DNA of 56,273 bases from Lentzea tibetensis (GTDB lineage Bacteria > Actinomycetota > Actinomycetes > Mycobacteriales > Pseudonocardiaceae). The stretch is from contig NZ_VOBR01000027.1 of assembly GCF_007845675.1 (NCBI RefSeq), positions 77,994-134,266 on the forward strand. Direction: 5' to 3'. Shown here piece by piece: positions 15,765 through 25,450 of this stretch; the first letter of the stretch is position 1, and every line of letters begins with the position of its first letter. The notes below the pieces were generated by a model that saw nothing but the letters and a program-made list of their open reading frames with translations, was not told the origin of the DNA and ran no database searches. The position numbers and the translations under genes were made by a program.

Positions 15765-15926
15765 TCAGCAGGCCAGGCGGTACGCGTCGAGATCGTCCCA
15801 GGTCGCCTCGCCGGACAGCACGTCGAGAACGGACACCTCGGCGACGGGTGCGACCGGTTCGGGCTCGGTGCGGGCGATCGCGTCGGCCACGATTTCCTGC
15901 AGCTGCGCCCAGGTGATGTCGTTCAT
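15765..15926 (-). CDS. Small acidic hypothetical protein (53 aa)
   Basis: Translated by hand from ATG 15926 to TGA 15765: it begins MNDITWAQLQEIVADAIART and ends DLDAYRLAC, with an acidic middle (EPEPVAPVAEVSVLDVLSGEATWDDL). GAGAGG lies 8 nt before the ATG, and codon third positions are strongly GC-biased as in real genes here. No family is recognised. The amphipathic N-terminal helix, TW pairs and terminal cysteine are the visible features; it could be a small regulatory peptide or a RiPP-like precursor, neither supported by a modifying enzyme nearby. It is divergent from the LacI regulator. Confidence 0.5.
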   Translation of the reverse strand: MNDITWAQLQEIVADAIARTEPEPVAPVAEVSVLDVLSGEATWDDLDAYRLAC

Positions 15927-16035
15927 GGGTGTGCCTCTCGTCGTGAGCGGTTCTCACGGCAGGCACGTCGTTCGGTGTCGAACAGTTCGGCGTCTCAGTT
16001 CGGTTCACCCGACCAGTGCAGGCGACCAGGGGTTA

Positions 16036-16049
16036 TGTAAGCGCTCTCA
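16036..16049. promoter_or_regulatory. LacI/CebR-type operator-like site upstream of the regulator
   Basis: GTAAGCGCTCTCAC has the AGCGCT centre of the CebR-class box (consensus form TGGGAGCGCTCCCA) with partial flanking symmetry. It sits in the 260-bp divergent spacer between the 53-aa ORF and the LacI-type gene, so it could serve autoregulation. Confidence 0.4.
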
Positions 16050-16186
16050 CGCGATTGAGCAAGTCTCGTGAAATCGCTCCCACGAAGGTCTTGACCACTC
16101 CTGTGACGGACCGGTTAACTGCTGCCACCTCGTCCGCGTAACCGGTTTCGGTACCGGTGCCGGAGAGCCGTCGGAGGGAGTTCGGC

Positions 16187-17182
16187 ATGCGTGTCACGAT
16201 CGCTGAGGTCGCCCAACGCGCCCAGGTGTCCAAGGCGACCGTGTCACGCGTGCTGAACGGAAAACCCGACGTGGACGCCTCCACGGCGCAACGCGTCCGG
16301 CGCGTGATCGACGAGATCGGCTACGTGCCGAGCGCTCGCGCCGTCGGCCTGGCCCGCGGTCGCACCCGGACGGTGGGCATGCTCGCCCCGTCGCTCACCT
16401 GGCCGTGGATGGGCGAGGTGCTCCAGGGCGTCGTCGACACGCTCGAGGCCGACGGGTACGGGCTGCTGCTCTACACCGTCAACCGCGGCCCCGAGTCGCT
16501 CAACCAGTTCGCGAACCACGTGTCCGCCAACGCGTTCGACGGGCTGCTCGTGATCGAGCCGCCCGACGCGCTGCACTACATCTCCACGCTGTACCGGGCG
16601 GGCCTGCCGGTCGTCATGATCGACGACCGGGGCACGCACCCGGAGTTCCCGTCGGTGGCGACGACGAACCGGCAGGGTGGCGCGGACGCCGCGCGGCACC
16701 TGGTCGCGAGCGGGCGCACCAGGTTCGCCGTCGTCACCGGCCCACTGCACTTCGGGTGCACGCAGGCGAGACTCGACGGCTTCCGCGAGGTGCTGTCGTC
16801 GTCCGGCTTCCCGCTGCACCCGGACCTGGTGGTGGAGAGCGACTTCACCACCACCGGGGGAGGCGTCGCCGTCGAGAAGCTGGTCAACAGCGGACTCGAG
16901 TTCGACGCGCTGTTCGCCCACAACGACCTGTCCGCGGTCGGCGCCATGCGCGCGCTGCGGGAGAACGGCCGGCGCGTGCCGGAAGACGTCGCCGTGGTCG
17001 GCTTCGACGACGTGCCGGTCGCGTCGCACTGCGAGCCGCTGCTGACGACCGTCCGCCAGCCGCTGCAGGAGATGGGCGCCGCCGCGGCGCGCATGCTGAT
17101 CTCCACTCTCGAAGGCAGGCAGCTGCCCGACCACCCGACCGTGCTGCCGACCTCGCTCATCGTGCGCGAATCCGCGCCGTAG
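16187..17182 (+). CDS. LacI-family transcriptional repressor (beta-glucoside operon, CebR/BglR-like)
   Basis: A 331-aa protein from ATG 16187 behind GGAGGGAG. The HTH VTIAEVAQRAQVSKATVSRVLNGK with hinge RARAVGLARGRT-like sequence (PSARAVGLARGRTRTVGML) is followed by the periplasmic-binding-protein-like sugar domain (FDGLLVIEPP, VVMIDDRG, FDALFAHNDLSAVGAM, VAVVGFDDVPVA). It precedes the transporter/beta-glucosidase operon by 100 bp, and a near-palindromic GGGAGCGCTCTC box lies in that gap. The obvious model is repression relieved by a beta-glucoside such as cellobiose. The identity of the inducer is inferred. Confidence 0.85.
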   Translation: MRVTIAEVAQRAQVSKATVSRVLNGKPDVDASTAQRVRRVIDEIGYVPSARAVGLARGRTRTVGMLAPSLTWPWMGEVLQGVVDTLEADGYGLLLYTVNRGPESLNQFANHVSANAFDGLLVIEPPDALHYISTLYRAGLPVVMIDDRGTHPEFPSVATTNRQGGADAARHLVASGRTRFAVVTGPLHFGCTQARLDGFREVLSSSGFPLHPDLVVESDFTTTGGGVAVEKLVNSGLEFDALFAHNDLSAVGAMRALRENGRRVPEDVAVVGFDDVPVASHCEPLLTTVRQPLQEMGAAAARMLISTLEGRQLPDHPTVLPTSLIVRESAP

Positions 17183-17240
17183 CACCGAAAACCTCGACCA
17201 TCGCCGTCCGCGTAGCGCGGATCGGTCAGTTCGCCATGCC

Positions 17241-17262
17241 GCGCGAGGGAGCGCTCTCGCGC
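17241..17262. promoter_or_regulatory. LacI/CebR-type operator upstream of the beta-glucoside operon
   Basis: A 22-bp near-perfect palindrome: arms GCGCGAG and CTCGCGC around GGGAGCGCTCTC, matching the 14-bp CebR-class box at all but the edge positions. It ends 20 bp before the start of the substrate-binding protein gene, so a bound repressor would cover the promoter or the 5' UTR. Confidence 0.65.
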
Positions 17263-17282
17263 AGACGTACCGGGAGAGTCCC

Positions 17283-18920
17283 ATGCGCAGGACAACTCTT
17301 TTCGTGCTGGCAGCCGTGCTCGCAGTGGCCGGGTGCGCGCCCAGCGGGGCGTCGAAGGCGGGCGCGGGCGTGCTGACGGTCGGCATGCCCAACGGCCCCA
17401 TGACGGAGAACCACAACCCGTACCTGCCGACCTCGGCCGCGTCGTCGCTCGGCTACCGCTACGTCATCTACGAGCCGCTCGTGCAGACGAACCCGGTGCG
17501 GCCGACCGACAAGGGCACGCCGTGGCTCGCGACCGCGTGGGAGTGGGCGCCGGACTACCGCAAGGTCACGTTCACGCCGCGCGAGAACGTGAAGTGGTCC
17601 GACGGCAAGCCGATGACCCCGGCGGACGTCGCGTTCTCGTTCACGCTGCTGAAGGAGTTCCCCGCGCTCGACGTGCACTCGCTGCCGATCGACACCGCGA
17701 CCGTCGTGGACGGCAAGGTCGAGGTGACGTTCACGCGGGCGCAGTTCGTCAACGAGCTCAAGGTGCTCCAGACGATCGTGGTGCCCGAGCACGTGTGGGC
17801 GGCGGTGCCCGACCCGGCGACGTACGTGAACCCCGACCCGGTCGGCACCGGGCCGTACAAGCTCAAGACGTTCACGCCGCAGACCACCACCGTGGTGCGC
17901 CGCGACGCGTACTGGCAGGAGCTGCCGAAGGTCCCGGAGATCCAGTACACGTCCTACAACGACAACAGCGCGCAGACGACCGCGCTGGCCAGCGGCACGA
18001 GCCAGTGGTCGTACGTGTTCATGCCGAACTACAAGACGCTCTACGTCGACAAGGACCCGGCGAACAACAAGCTGTGGTTCCCGTCCGGACTCGGCATCCA
18101 CGGCCTGTGGATCAACCACACCGTCGCGCCGTTCGACAACGTCGCGCTGCGCCAGGCGATGAACGACGTGATCGACCGCGACGCGATCTTCCAGCGCGGC
18201 GAGGCCGGGCTGTTCCCGAAGCTCGAGAGCCCGACCGGGCTGCCGCGGCCGGCCGGTGACCCGTTCCTCGCACCGGAGTACGTCGATGCCAAGCACGAGG
18301 TGGACGTGCCGAAGGCCAAGGAACGTCTGACGGCGGCCGGGTTCAAGCTCGACGGCGGCGCGTTGAAGGACCCGTCCGGCAAGGCGGTGACGATCGAGCT
18401 CACCAACCCGGCCGGCTGGTCGGACTACCTCACCGACCTCGACATCATCAAGAACGACCTCAAGCAGATCGGCGTCGAGGCGACCGTCCGCACGCAGACC
18501 GCGGACGCGTGGACCACCGACTTCTCGAACGGCAAGTTCCAGGGCTCGATGCGCTGGACCGACACCGGCGGCACGCCGGACGACATCTACACCGACGTCA
18601 TGAACGGCAACCAGCTGCGCCCGATCGGCGAGGCCGCGGGCGGCAACCAGGGGCGCTACAACAACCCCGAGGCCACGAAGGCGCTGGAGGCGTACGAGAA
18701 CGCCACCGACGACGCCACCCGCAAGGCGAGCCTTGCCGTGCTGCAGAAGATCATGGTCGAGCAGGTGCCGATGATCCCGACGTCGGCCGCGCCGATCGGC
18801 GCCGAGTACACGACGAAGCACTGGACGGGCTGGCCGTCGGAGGCCGACCCGTACGCGCCGCCGCAGGCGACCCTGCCGAACGCGATCCAGATCGTCATGC
18901 GACTGAGCCCGGCATCATGA
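17283..18920 (+). CDS. ABC transporter substrate-binding lipoprotein (SBP_bac_5 class)
   Basis: A 545-aa protein with a lipoprotein signal ([18 protein letters not shown], lipid-anchored Cys18). The body is a family-5 extracellular solute-binding protein, the class used for oligopeptides, nickel and some beta-linked oligosaccharides ([59 protein letters not shown]). The operon ends in a GH1 beta-glucosidase and is headed by a LacI repressor, so the ligand is more likely cellobiose or another beta-glucoside than a peptide, as known for some thermophile oligosaccharide transporters of this class. The next gene starts within its stop codon (ATGA). Confidence 0.85.
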   Translation: MRRTTLFVLAAVLAVAGCAPSGASKAGAGVLTVGMPNGPMTENHNPYLPTSAASSLGYRYVIYEPLVQTNPVRPTDKGTPWLATAWEWAPDYRKVTFTPRENVKWSDGKPMTPADVAFSFTLLKEFPALDVHSLPIDTATVVDGKVEVTFTRAQFVNELKVLQTIVVPEHVWAAVPDPATYVNPDPVGTGPYKLKTFTPQTTTVVRRDAYWQELPKVPEIQYTSYNDNSAQTTALASGTSQWSYVFMPNYKTLYVDKDPANNKLWFPSGLGIHGLWINHTVAPFDNVALRQAMNDVIDRDAIFQRGEAGLFPKLESPTGLPRPAGDPFLAPEYVDAKHEVDVPKAKERLTAAGFKLDGGALKDPSGKAVTIELTNPAGWSDYLTDLDIIKNDLKQIGVEATVRTQTADAWTTDFSNGKFQGSMRWTDTGGTPDDIYTDVMNGNQLRPIGEAAGGNQGRYNNPEATKALEAYENATDDATRKASLAVLQKIMVEQVPMIPTSAAPIGAEYTTKHWTGWPSEADPYAPPQATLPNAIQIVMRLSPAS

Positions 18921-19831
18921 ACGAGGTCGTGCTGGAGGCCCGCGGCCTCACCAAGCACTACCGGCGCGGCGCCCGCGCCGTCGAGGACGTGTCGCTGGTG
19001 CTGCGCCGGGGCCGGGTGACGGCACTGGTCGGCGAGTCGGGATCGGGCAAGTCGACGGTGGCGAAGCTGCTGGCGCGCCTGGTCCCGGCCACCAGCGGCG
19101 AGATCCTGCTGCGCGGCGAGAAGCCGGGTCGGTTCCGCGAGTACTGCCGGTCCGTGCAGATGATCTTCCAGGACCCGTTCGCGTCGCTGAACCCGGTGCA
19201 CCGCATCCGGTACACGCTCACCAGGCCGTTGAAGATCCACCGCCGGAGCGAGACGCCGGAGCAGCTGCTGGAGGCGGTGCAGCTCCCGGCCGACTTCCTC
19301 GACCGGTACCCGCACGAGCTGTCGGGCGGGCAGCGCCAGCGCGTGGCGATCGCCCGCGCGCTGGCCGCCCAGCCGTCGGTGCTGCTGGCCGACGAACCGG
19401 TGTCGATGCTCGACGTGTCGATCCGGCTCGGCGTGCTGAACCTGTTGCGGGACCTGAAGGAACGGCTGCACCTGGCCGTCCTGTACATCACGCACGACAT
19501 CGCGTCCGCGCGCTACTTCGCGGACGAGACGTTCGTGATGTACGGCGGTCAGGTCGTCGAGGGCGGCGACAGCGAGACCGTCACGCAGCACCCCGCGCAC
19601 CCGTACACGCAGCTGCTCATCGCGTCCGCGCCCGACCCGGACCGGCCCGCGACCAGCACGCCGACACCGCTCGGTGAGCCGCCGTCGCTGGGCTCGCCGC
19701 CCGACGGCTGCCGGTTCAGCCCGCGCTGCCCGCAGGCCACGCCGCGGTGCTGGACGGACGCGCCGCCGCGGTGCTCGCTCGGCGACGGCCACTGGGCCGC
19801 CTGCTGGCTGTACGAAGAGGTCGTCGCATGA
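18917..19831 (+). CDS. Oligopeptide-class ABC transporter ATPase (DppF/OppF type)
   Basis: A 304-aa protein from ATG 18917, overlapping the upstream stop by 4 bp. Walker [10 protein letters not shown], signature LSGGQRQR, Walker [13 protein letters not shown] and H-loop ITHDIA are intact, so it is a working ATPase. The C-terminal oligo_HPY extension with [15 protein letters not shown] is typical of the peptide/nickel/oligosaccharide transporter subclass. It pairs with the ATPase at 21656-22618 to drive the two permeases between them. Confidence 0.88.
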   Translation: MNEVVLEARGLTKHYRRGARAVEDVSLVLRRGRVTALVGESGSGKSTVAKLLARLVPATSGEILLRGEKPGRFREYCRSVQMIFQDPFASLNPVHRIRYTLTRPLKIHRRSETPEQLLEAVQLPADFLDRYPHELSGGQRQRVAIARALAAQPSVLLADEPVSMLDVSIRLGVLNLLRDLKERLHLAVLYITHDIASARYFADETFVMYGGQVVEGGDSETVTQHPAHPYTQLLIASAPDPDRPATSTPTPLGEPPSLGSPPDGCRFSPRCPQATPRCWTDAPPRCSLGDGHWAACWLYEEVVA

Positions 19832-20811
19832 GGTTCCTCCTGCGGCGCACGGTGTTCTACCTCGTCACGGCGTGGGCCGCGATCACGGTCAACTTCCTGC
19901 TGCCGCGACTGCTGCCTGGCGACCCGGTGCAGGCGATGATCACGCGGTTCCAGGGCAGGCTGAGCGGTGACGCCGTCCAGTCGCTGTACGTCCTCTTCGG
20001 ACTGGACCAGAACACGAGCGTGCTGGAGCAGTACCTGTCGTACTGGGGGAACCTGCTGACCGGTGACCTCGGGCTGTCGTTCACGTTCTTCCCGACGCCG
20101 GTGTCCGAGGTGCTGGGGCAGAGCATGCCGTGGACGCTCGGGCTGATGGGCGTCACCACGGTGATCAGCTTCGGGCTGGGCACCGTGATCGGCGTCTACG
20201 CGGGATGGCGGCGCGGCACGTGGGTCGACGCGCTGGTGCCGGTGACGACGTTCTTCTCGGCGATCCCGTACTTCTGGCTCGGGCTGATCGCGATCGCGGT
20301 GTTCGCGGTCAACTGGCAGGTGTTCCCGGCGGCGGGCGGGTACCCGGCGGGCATGGAGCCGGGGTTCAGCGGCGAGTTCGCCGGCGCGGTGCTGTACCAC
20401 GCGGTGCTGCCGGCGGTGACGATCGTGGTCAGCTCGGTCGCGGGCTGGATCCTCGGCATGCGGAACATGATGGTGACGGTGTCGGCCGAGGACTACGTGC
20501 TCGTCGCGCACGCCAAGGGCCTGTCGCAGCGGCGCGTGATGATCTCCTACGCCGCGCGCAACGCCATCCTGCCGAGCGTGTCGGGTTTCGCGCTGTCACT
20601 GGGTTTCGTGGTCGGCGGCACGCTGCTGGTGGAGATGGTGTTCTCCTATCCGGGCATCGGGTACGTGCTGTTCCAGGGCGTCAACGCGAAGGACTACCCG
20701 CTGATGCAGGGCGTGTTCCTGGTCGTGACGCTCGCCGTGCTGGTGGCGAACCTGCTCGCGGACGTCGGCTACCTGCTGCTCGACCCGCGCACCCGGCGGG
20801 AGGCCTGGTGA
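19828..20811 (+). CDS. Oligopeptide-class ABC permease (DppB type)
   Basis: A 327-aa membrane protein from ATG 19828, coupled by an ATGA overlap. It has the DppB-type N-terminus ([33 protein letters not shown]) and about six membrane segments. The EAA-like cytoplasmic loop that contacts the ATPase is near [30 protein letters not shown]. It forms the translocation pore with the next permease and imports the ligand captured by the lipoprotein. Confidence 0.88.
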   Translation: MRFLLRRTVFYLVTAWAAITVNFLLPRLLPGDPVQAMITRFQGRLSGDAVQSLYVLFGLDQNTSVLEQYLSYWGNLLTGDLGLSFTFFPTPVSEVLGQSMPWTLGLMGVTTVISFGLGTVIGVYAGWRRGTWVDALVPVTTFFSAIPYFWLGLIAIAVFAVNWQVFPAAGGYPAGMEPGFSGEFAGAVLYHAVLPAVTIVVSSVAGWILGMRNMMVTVSAEDYVLVAHAKGLSQRRVMISYAARNAILPSVSGFALSLGFVVGGTLLVEMVFSYPGIGYVLFQGVNAKDYPLMQGVFLVVTLAVLVANLLADVGYLLLDPRTRREAW

Positions 20812-21659
20812 ACGCCAAGACCCGCGCCGGGCTCGCGCTGCTGGGCTTCTTCGGTCTGATCGCGGTGGTCGGGCCGTGGATCGCGCCGTACGACCCGTCC
20901 GCGATGGGACCGGACCTGCTGCAGCCGCCGTCCGGCGCGCACTGGTTCGGCACGACCATGACCGGGCAGGACGTGTTCTCACAGGTGCTGGTCGGCACCA
21001 GGGGCGTGCTCGTGGTCGGCCTGGTCGCCGGGGTGCTCGCGACCGTGCTGTCGATCGTGATCGGGGTGAGCGCCGGGTTCCTCGGCGGTGCCGCGGACGA
21101 GCTGCTGTCCGCGCTGAGCAACATCTTCCTGGTCGTGCCCGCGTTGCCGCTGATCATCATCGTGGCGTCGTTCCTGCCCGACTCCGGTGACCTGCTGATC
21201 GCGGTCGTGATCAGCCTGACCGCGTGGGCGTGGGGCGCGCGGGTGCTGCGCGCGCAGACGTTGTCGTTGCGCAACAGGGACTACGTGCTCGCCGCGCGCG
21301 CCACCGGTGAGCGCACGTGGCGGCTGATCGTGTTCGAGGTGCTGCCGAACCTGACCGCGGTGATCGCGTCCGGGTTCGTCGGGACGGTCATCTTCGCGGT
21401 GCTGCTGGAGATCACGCTGTCGTTCATCGGCGTGGCCAGCATCTCGAACTGGAACTGGGGCACGGTCCTGTTCTGGGCGCAGAGCAATCAGGCGCTGTCG
21501 CAGGGCGCGTGGTGGTGGTTCGTGCCCGCGGGCCTGTGCATCGCTTTCCTCGGCACCGCGCTCGCGCTGGTCAACTTCGGCATCGACGAGTACGCCAACC
21601 CGCGGCTGCGTTCCGCCGGGCGCGGAAAGGTCGGGTTCACCCCGGTGGAGCGGTCATGA
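20808..21659 (+). CDS. Oligopeptide-class ABC permease (DppC type)
   Basis: A 283-aa membrane protein from GTG 20808 (GTGA overlap with the previous stop). It has the DppC hallmark [40 protein letters not shown] after the first membrane helix, several further helices, and an EAA-type loop ([27 protein letters not shown]). It is the second half of the pore. Compact operon order is binding protein, ATPase, permease, permease, ATPase, glucosidase. Confidence 0.88.
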   Translation: MNAKTRAGLALLGFFGLIAVVGPWIAPYDPSAMGPDLLQPPSGAHWFGTTMTGQDVFSQVLVGTRGVLVVGLVAGVLATVLSIVIGVSAGFLGGAADELLSALSNIFLVVPALPLIIIVASFLPDSGDLLIAVVISLTAWAWGARVLRAQTLSLRNRDYVLAARATGERTWRLIVFEVLPNLTAVIASGFVGTVIFAVLLEITLSFIGVASISNWNWGTVLFWAQSNQALSQGAWWWFVPAGLCIAFLGTALALVNFGIDEYANPRLRSAGRGKVGFTPVERS

Positions 21660-22618
21660 GCGTTCTCGAGGTCCGCGGCCTCTCGGTCGACTACGGCACG
21701 TTGCGCGCTGTGCACGACGTCGACCTGACGCTGGAGCGCGGAGAGGTGCTCGGGCTCGCGGGGGAGAGCGGCAGCGGCAAGTCGACGCTCGCGTACGCGA
21801 TGACCCGGCTGCTGCCGCCGCCCGGCGTGATCCGCTCGGGAACGGTGCGCTACAAGGGTTTCGACCTGCTGTCGCTGGCACCGGAGCAGCTGCGGACGTT
21901 GCGCTGGAACGACATCGCGATCGTGTTCCAGGGCGCCATGAACGCGCTGAACCCGGTCGCATCGGTGGCCACGCAGCTGCTGGACGTGTTCCGCGCTCAT
22001 CGCCCGTCGATGCCGCGCGCCGCCCGGCTGGCGCGGTGCCGCGAGCTGCTGCACCTGGTCGGCATCTCGCCGGACCGGCTGGACAGCTACCCGCACCAGC
22101 TGTCCGGCGGCATGCGGCAGCGCGTGATGATCGCGATGGCGCTCGCGCTCGAACCCGAGATCGTGATCATGGACGAGCCGACCACCGCGCTGGACGTCGT
22201 GATGCAGCGGCAGATCCTCGAGCAGATGATGGAGCTGCGGGCCGCGCTCGGGTTCTCGGTCGTGTTCATCACGCACGACATCTCGCTGCTGGTCGAGTTC
22301 TCCGACCGCATCGCGATCATGTACTCGGGCCGGGTCGTCGAGGAGGCACCCGCCCAGTCGCTCTACCGCGCCGCACGGCACCCGTACGCGACCGGGCTGC
22401 TCGGCTCGTTCCCCGCGCTCCGCGGACCGCGCCGCCCGTTGCGCGGGATCCCCGGCTCCCCGCCGGATCTGCGGCACGTGCCGTCCGGCTGTCCCTTCCA
22501 CCCGCGCTGCGCCAGCGCCATGGACGTGTGCACCGCACGCACGCCCGTGCTGGCGCCGGTTGATCAGCACCGCAGCGTCGCGTGCTGGCTGGAACACGAG
22601 AACAGAGGAGCCACATGA
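21656..22618 (+). CDS. Oligopeptide-class ABC transporter ATPase (DppD/OppD type)
   Basis: A 320-aa protein from ATG 21656, coupled to the permease by ATGA. Walker [10 protein letters not shown], signature LSGGMRQR, Walker B IVIMDEPTTALD and H-loop ITHDIS are all intact. The C-terminal GCPFHPRCASAMDVC segment is the oligo_HPY extension. It is the partner of the ATPase at 18917-19831. The beta-glucosidase start overlaps its stop codon by 4 bp. Confidence 0.88.
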   Translation: MSVLEVRGLSVDYGTLRAVHDVDLTLERGEVLGLAGESGSGKSTLAYAMTRLLPPPGVIRSGTVRYKGFDLLSLAPEQLRTLRWNDIAIVFQGAMNALNPVASVATQLLDVFRAHRPSMPRAARLARCRELLHLVGISPDRLDSYPHQLSGGMRQRVMIAMALALEPEIVIMDEPTTALDVVMQRQILEQMMELRAALGFSVVFITHDISLLVEFSDRIAIMYSGRVVEEAPAQSLYRAARHPYATGLLGSFPALRGPRRPLRGIPGSPPDLRHVPSGCPFHPRCASAMDVCTARTPVLAPVDQHRSVACWLEHENRGAT

Positions 22619-23979
22619 CCATCGTCGGGCAGGAAGCCACGTCGGCCGACGTGACCGCCGGGCTGCCGGCAGACTTCTTCTGGGGGGTCGCGACGTCGGC
22701 GTACCAGATCGAGGGCGGGGCAGCAGAGGACGGACGCACACCGTCCATCTGGGACACCTTCGCCCGCAGGCCGGGTGCCGTGGTCAACGGCGAGCACGGC
22801 GACCTGGCGTGCGACCACTACCACCGGATGCCCAGCGACGTCGCCATGATCGCGGATCTCGGCGTCGACTCGTACCGGTTCTCGATCTCGTGGCCGCGGG
22901 TGCAGCCCGGAGGCAGCGGTCCGGTCAACCGGATCGGCATGGACTTCTACAAGCGGCTCGTGGACCTGTTGCTGGCCAAGGGCGTCCAGCCGTGGATCAC
23001 GCTGTACCACTGGGACCTGCCGCAGGAGCTGGAGGACGCGGGCGGCTGGCCGGAGCGCGACACCGCGCTGCGCTTCGCCGAGTACGCGACCCTGGTGCAC
23101 GACGCGCTGGGCGACCGCGTCGACACCTGGACCACGCTGAACGAGCCGTGGTGCTCCGCGATGCTCGGCTACGACCAGGGCGTGCACGCGCCGGGCCGCA
23201 AGAACTTCGGTGCCGCGATGCACTCCGTGCACCACCTGCTGCTGGGACACGGCCTGGCCGCGCGGGAGCTGCGCGCGCGGGGTGTCTCGGACCTCGGCAT
23301 CACCCTCAACATGGGGGTGGCGACACCGTTCTCCGACGACCCGCGCGACGTGGACGCCGCCCGCCGCGCCGACGGCCTGGCGACGCGGATCTACCTGGAC
23401 CCGTTGGTGCACGGGCACTACCCGGCGGACGTGCTGGAGGACATCGCGGCTCGCGGTGTGACCATGCCCGTGCGGGACGGCGACCTGTCGGCCATCTCGA
23501 CGCCGCTGGACGTGCTCGGGATCAACTACTACTCGTCGCACACGTTCCGGGGTGGTGCGGATCCCGCCTTCCCGGTCGTGGTGCCGCAGTCGTTGCCGGT
23601 CACCGCGATGGGCTGGGAGATCGTGCCGTCCGGGCTCACGTCACTGCTGGTGCGGTTGCACGAGGACTACCACCTGCCCATCGTGATCACCGAGAACGGC
23701 GCGGCGTTCGACGACGTCGCCGACGCGGACGGGTTCGTCTCGGATGACGACCGGGTCGCGTTCATCTCCTCGCACATCGCCGCGGTCGGTGCCGCTTGTG
23801 AGGCCGGAGCCGACATTCGCGGGTACTTCGCGTGGTCGTTGATGGACAACTTCGAGTGGGCCTACGGGTACGCCAAGCGGTTCGGGCTGGTGCGGGTCGA
23901 CTACGACACCTTGGAGCGGACTTTGAAGCAGAGCGCCCTCTGGTACCGGGACGTGATCCAGGAGCACCGCGGGCGGTGA
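22615..23979 (+). CDS. GH1 beta-glucosidase
   Basis: A 454-aa glycoside hydrolase family 1 enzyme from ATG 22615 (GAGGAG upstream, ATGA coupling). The substrate-binding start FFWGVATSAYQIEG, acid/base glutamate in TLNEP (Glu177), nucleophile in ITENG (Glu360) and the aglycone-site WSLMDNFEWAYGY are all present. There is no signal peptide, so it acts in the cytoplasm on imported cellobiose or aryl-beta-glucosides, releasing glucose. Length matches bacterial GH1. It is the last gene of the LacI-controlled operon and is followed by a strong hairpin terminator. Confidence 0.92.
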   Translation: MTIVGQEATSADVTAGLPADFFWGVATSAYQIEGGAAEDGRTPSIWDTFARRPGAVVNGEHGDLACDHYHRMPSDVAMIADLGVDSYRFSISWPRVQPGGSGPVNRIGMDFYKRLVDLLLAKGVQPWITLYHWDLPQELEDAGGWPERDTALRFAEYATLVHDALGDRVDTWTTLNEPWCSAMLGYDQGVHAPGRKNFGAAMHSVHHLLLGHGLAARELRARGVSDLGITLNMGVATPFSDDPRDVDAARRADGLATRIYLDPLVHGHYPADVLEDIAARGVTMPVRDGDLSAISTPLDVLGINYYSSHTFRGGADPAFPVVVPQSLPVTAMGWEIVPSGLTSLLVRLHEDYHLPIVITENGAAFDDVADADGFVSDDDRVAFISSHIAAVGAACEAGADIRGYFAWSLMDNFEWAYGYAKRFGLVRVDYDTLERTLKQSALWYRDVIQEHRGR

Positions 23980-23983
23980 GCTG

Positions 23984-24023
23984 AGGATCCGGTGGTGCAC
24001 CCCTGCGGACACCACCGGATCCT
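23984..24023. terminator. 14-bp perfect hairpin after the beta-glucosidase operon
   Basis: AGGATCCGGTGGTG (23984-23997) and CACCACCGGATCCT (24010-24023) form a perfect 14-bp stem with a 12-nt loop. It starts 5 bp after the beta-glucosidase stop. There is no U-run. Intrinsic terminator by position and stability. Confidence 0.75.
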
Positions 24024-24038
24024 GGCGCTCGGAGTGAC

Positions 24039-24806
24039 ATGATCGGTCACATGCCTTCGGCGAGGGAACGAGTCGCGCTCGTGACGGGGAGCTCGCGCGG
24101 CCTCGGCGCCACCATCGCACGACGCCTGGCCCGAGACGGCCTCGCCGTCGCGGTCAACGGCCTCCGCGGCGACGCGCAGGCACTCGAGGTCGCCCGCACC
24201 ATCCGCGACGACGGCGGGACCGGTGACGCCTTCACCGCTGACATCACCGACGAGCAGCAGGTCGCCGAGCTGGTGGGTGCGATCACCGACCGGTTCGGCC
24301 CCGTCGATGTACTGGTGTTCAACGCCACCGGCCCGCAGCCGGAGGGCGAGGTGACCGAGGTGACGTGGGCCGATCACCTCGCCCAGCTGGACTTCTTCGT
24401 CAAGAGTCCCGTGCTGCTCGGCCGCGCGGTGCTGCCGGGGATGCGGACCAGGCGGTTCGGTCGCATCGTCCACGTGGACTCCGAGGTCGTCCACCGGCCG
24501 CCGCCCGGCAGGTCCGCCTACGTCGCCGCCAAGAGCGCGCAGGTCGGACTCACCCGCGGCTGGGCCCGCGAGCTCGCCCCGTTCGGCATCACCGTGAACA
24601 CCGTCGCGCCCGGCTTCGTCCCCGTGGAGCGCCACGCGGACGTGTCCGCTGAGATCAGAAACGCTTATCTCGCTTCAGTTCCCGCCGGACGCATGGGAAC
24701 CCCCGACGACGTCGCGCACGCGGTGAGCTTCCTCGCGTCCGAGGGAGCCGGCTTCGTGACCGGTCAGCGCATCGTCGTCGACGGTGGCCGCGGCCTCGGC
24801 AGTTAG
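24039..24806 (+). CDS. Short-chain dehydrogenase/reductase (FabG-like SDR)
   Basis: A 255-aa SDR from ATG 24039 (GGAG nearby; ATG 24051 possible). NAD(P) motif LVTGSSRGLGATIA, cofactor-loop NATG in place of the usual NNAG, catalytic Ser in VHVDSEVV, YVAAK (Tyr and Lys), and the C-terminal FVTGQRIVVDGG typical of classical FabG-type oxidoreductases. Substrate unknown. It is separated from the beta-glucosidase operon by the terminator and its stop overlaps that of a convergent secreted protein gene. Confidence 0.85.
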   Translation: MIGHMPSARERVALVTGSSRGLGATIARRLARDGLAVAVNGLRGDAQALEVARTIRDDGGTGDAFTADITDEQQVAELVGAITDRFGPVDVLVFNATGPQPEGEVTEVTWADHLAQLDFFVKSPVLLGRAVLPGMRTRRFGRIVHVDSEVVHRPPPGRSAYVAAKSAQVGLTRGWARELAPFGITVNTVAPGFVPVERHADVSAEIRNAYLASVPAGRMGTPDDVAHAVSFLASEGAGFVTGQRIVVDGGRGLGS

Positions 24807-25339
24807 GACCAGTTGCCCCTGATGGGTCCCGAGACGAAGGTGCCCCTGACCGTGTTGGTGTCGGTGTCGGTCAGGGTGACGACGGCGCGGACCTCGTCCT
24901 GGTCGGCTCCTCGGTCCTCGTCGAGGAGCCTGCCGGGCACGATCGTGTCGAAGTCGGCTCCGAGCCCGAACTCGGGATCCGCTCCGAGGTGGACGAGCGG
25001 GAGTCCGAAGAGGAGCTCGGCGAGCCTGCCGCTGTCGTCGCCGCGGATCACGGCCGTCAGCGGGTCACCGGGGTCGTCGATGTACTCCTGGGCTTCTTCG
25101 AAGCTCATGTGCACGTCGATGCCGACGTGGACCCGGTAGAACCCGTTGCCGAGCCCTTCGATCGTCAGGCACAGGTTGGCGTCGCGCGCGCCGGTGCACG
25201 TCCGTTCCGCGGACGCCGGCCCCGCGGTCAGGCCGATGGTGCCGAGGGTCATCGCGGCGGCGAGCGCCGCCTGCAGCCATCGGCGCCTGGTGCGGCCGCG
25301 GGGCCGGACGGTCGCCGCGGACGGTTCGATGACGGCCAT
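24803..25339 (-). CDS. Secreted hypothetical protein
   Basis: A 178-aa protein from ATG 25339 with GAGGAG upstream. A long basic N-region with RGRTRRRW, a hydrophobic stretch (LQAALAAAMTLGTIGLTA) and PASA form a signal peptide; the twin arginines could suggest Tat export, but the motif is not canonical. The mature part starts ERTCTGARDANLCLTIEGLGNGFYRVHVGIDVHM (two cysteines, likely a disulfide) and ends VVTLTDTDTNTVRGTFVSGPIRGNW. No family is recognised; beta-rich and extracellular by inference. A 20-bp palindrome lies 26 bp upstream of the start. Confidence 0.65.
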   Translation of the reverse strand: MAVIEPSAATVRPRGRTRRRWLQAALAAAMTLGTIGLTAGPASAERTCTGARDANLCLTIEGLGNGFYRVHVGIDVHMSFEEAQEYIDDPGDPLTAVIRGDDSGRLAELLFGLPLVHLGADPEFGLGADFDTIVPGRLLDEDRGADQDEVRAVVTLTDTDTNTVRGTFVSGPIRGNWS

Positions 25340-25364
25340 GCTGGTCTCCTCGTGAACTGGTGCT

Positions 25365-25384
25365 GTTGCGGGCATGCCGGCAAC
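25365..25384. promoter_or_regulatory. 20-bp palindrome upstream of the secreted protein gene
   Basis: GTTGCGGGCATGCCGGCAAC is symmetric except for one mismatched pair (positions 6/15). It is 26 bp upstream of the ATG at 25339 of a leftward gene, so it lies in or near the promoter and could be a dimeric repressor site. A hairpin role in the leader is the alternative. Confidence 0.35.
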
Positions 25385-25450
25385 ACTCCGATGCCGAGGG
25401 GCCGTACTGGCGGATCCCGAACGAATCCGAACGCGGAGAAGGTGCCGGGC

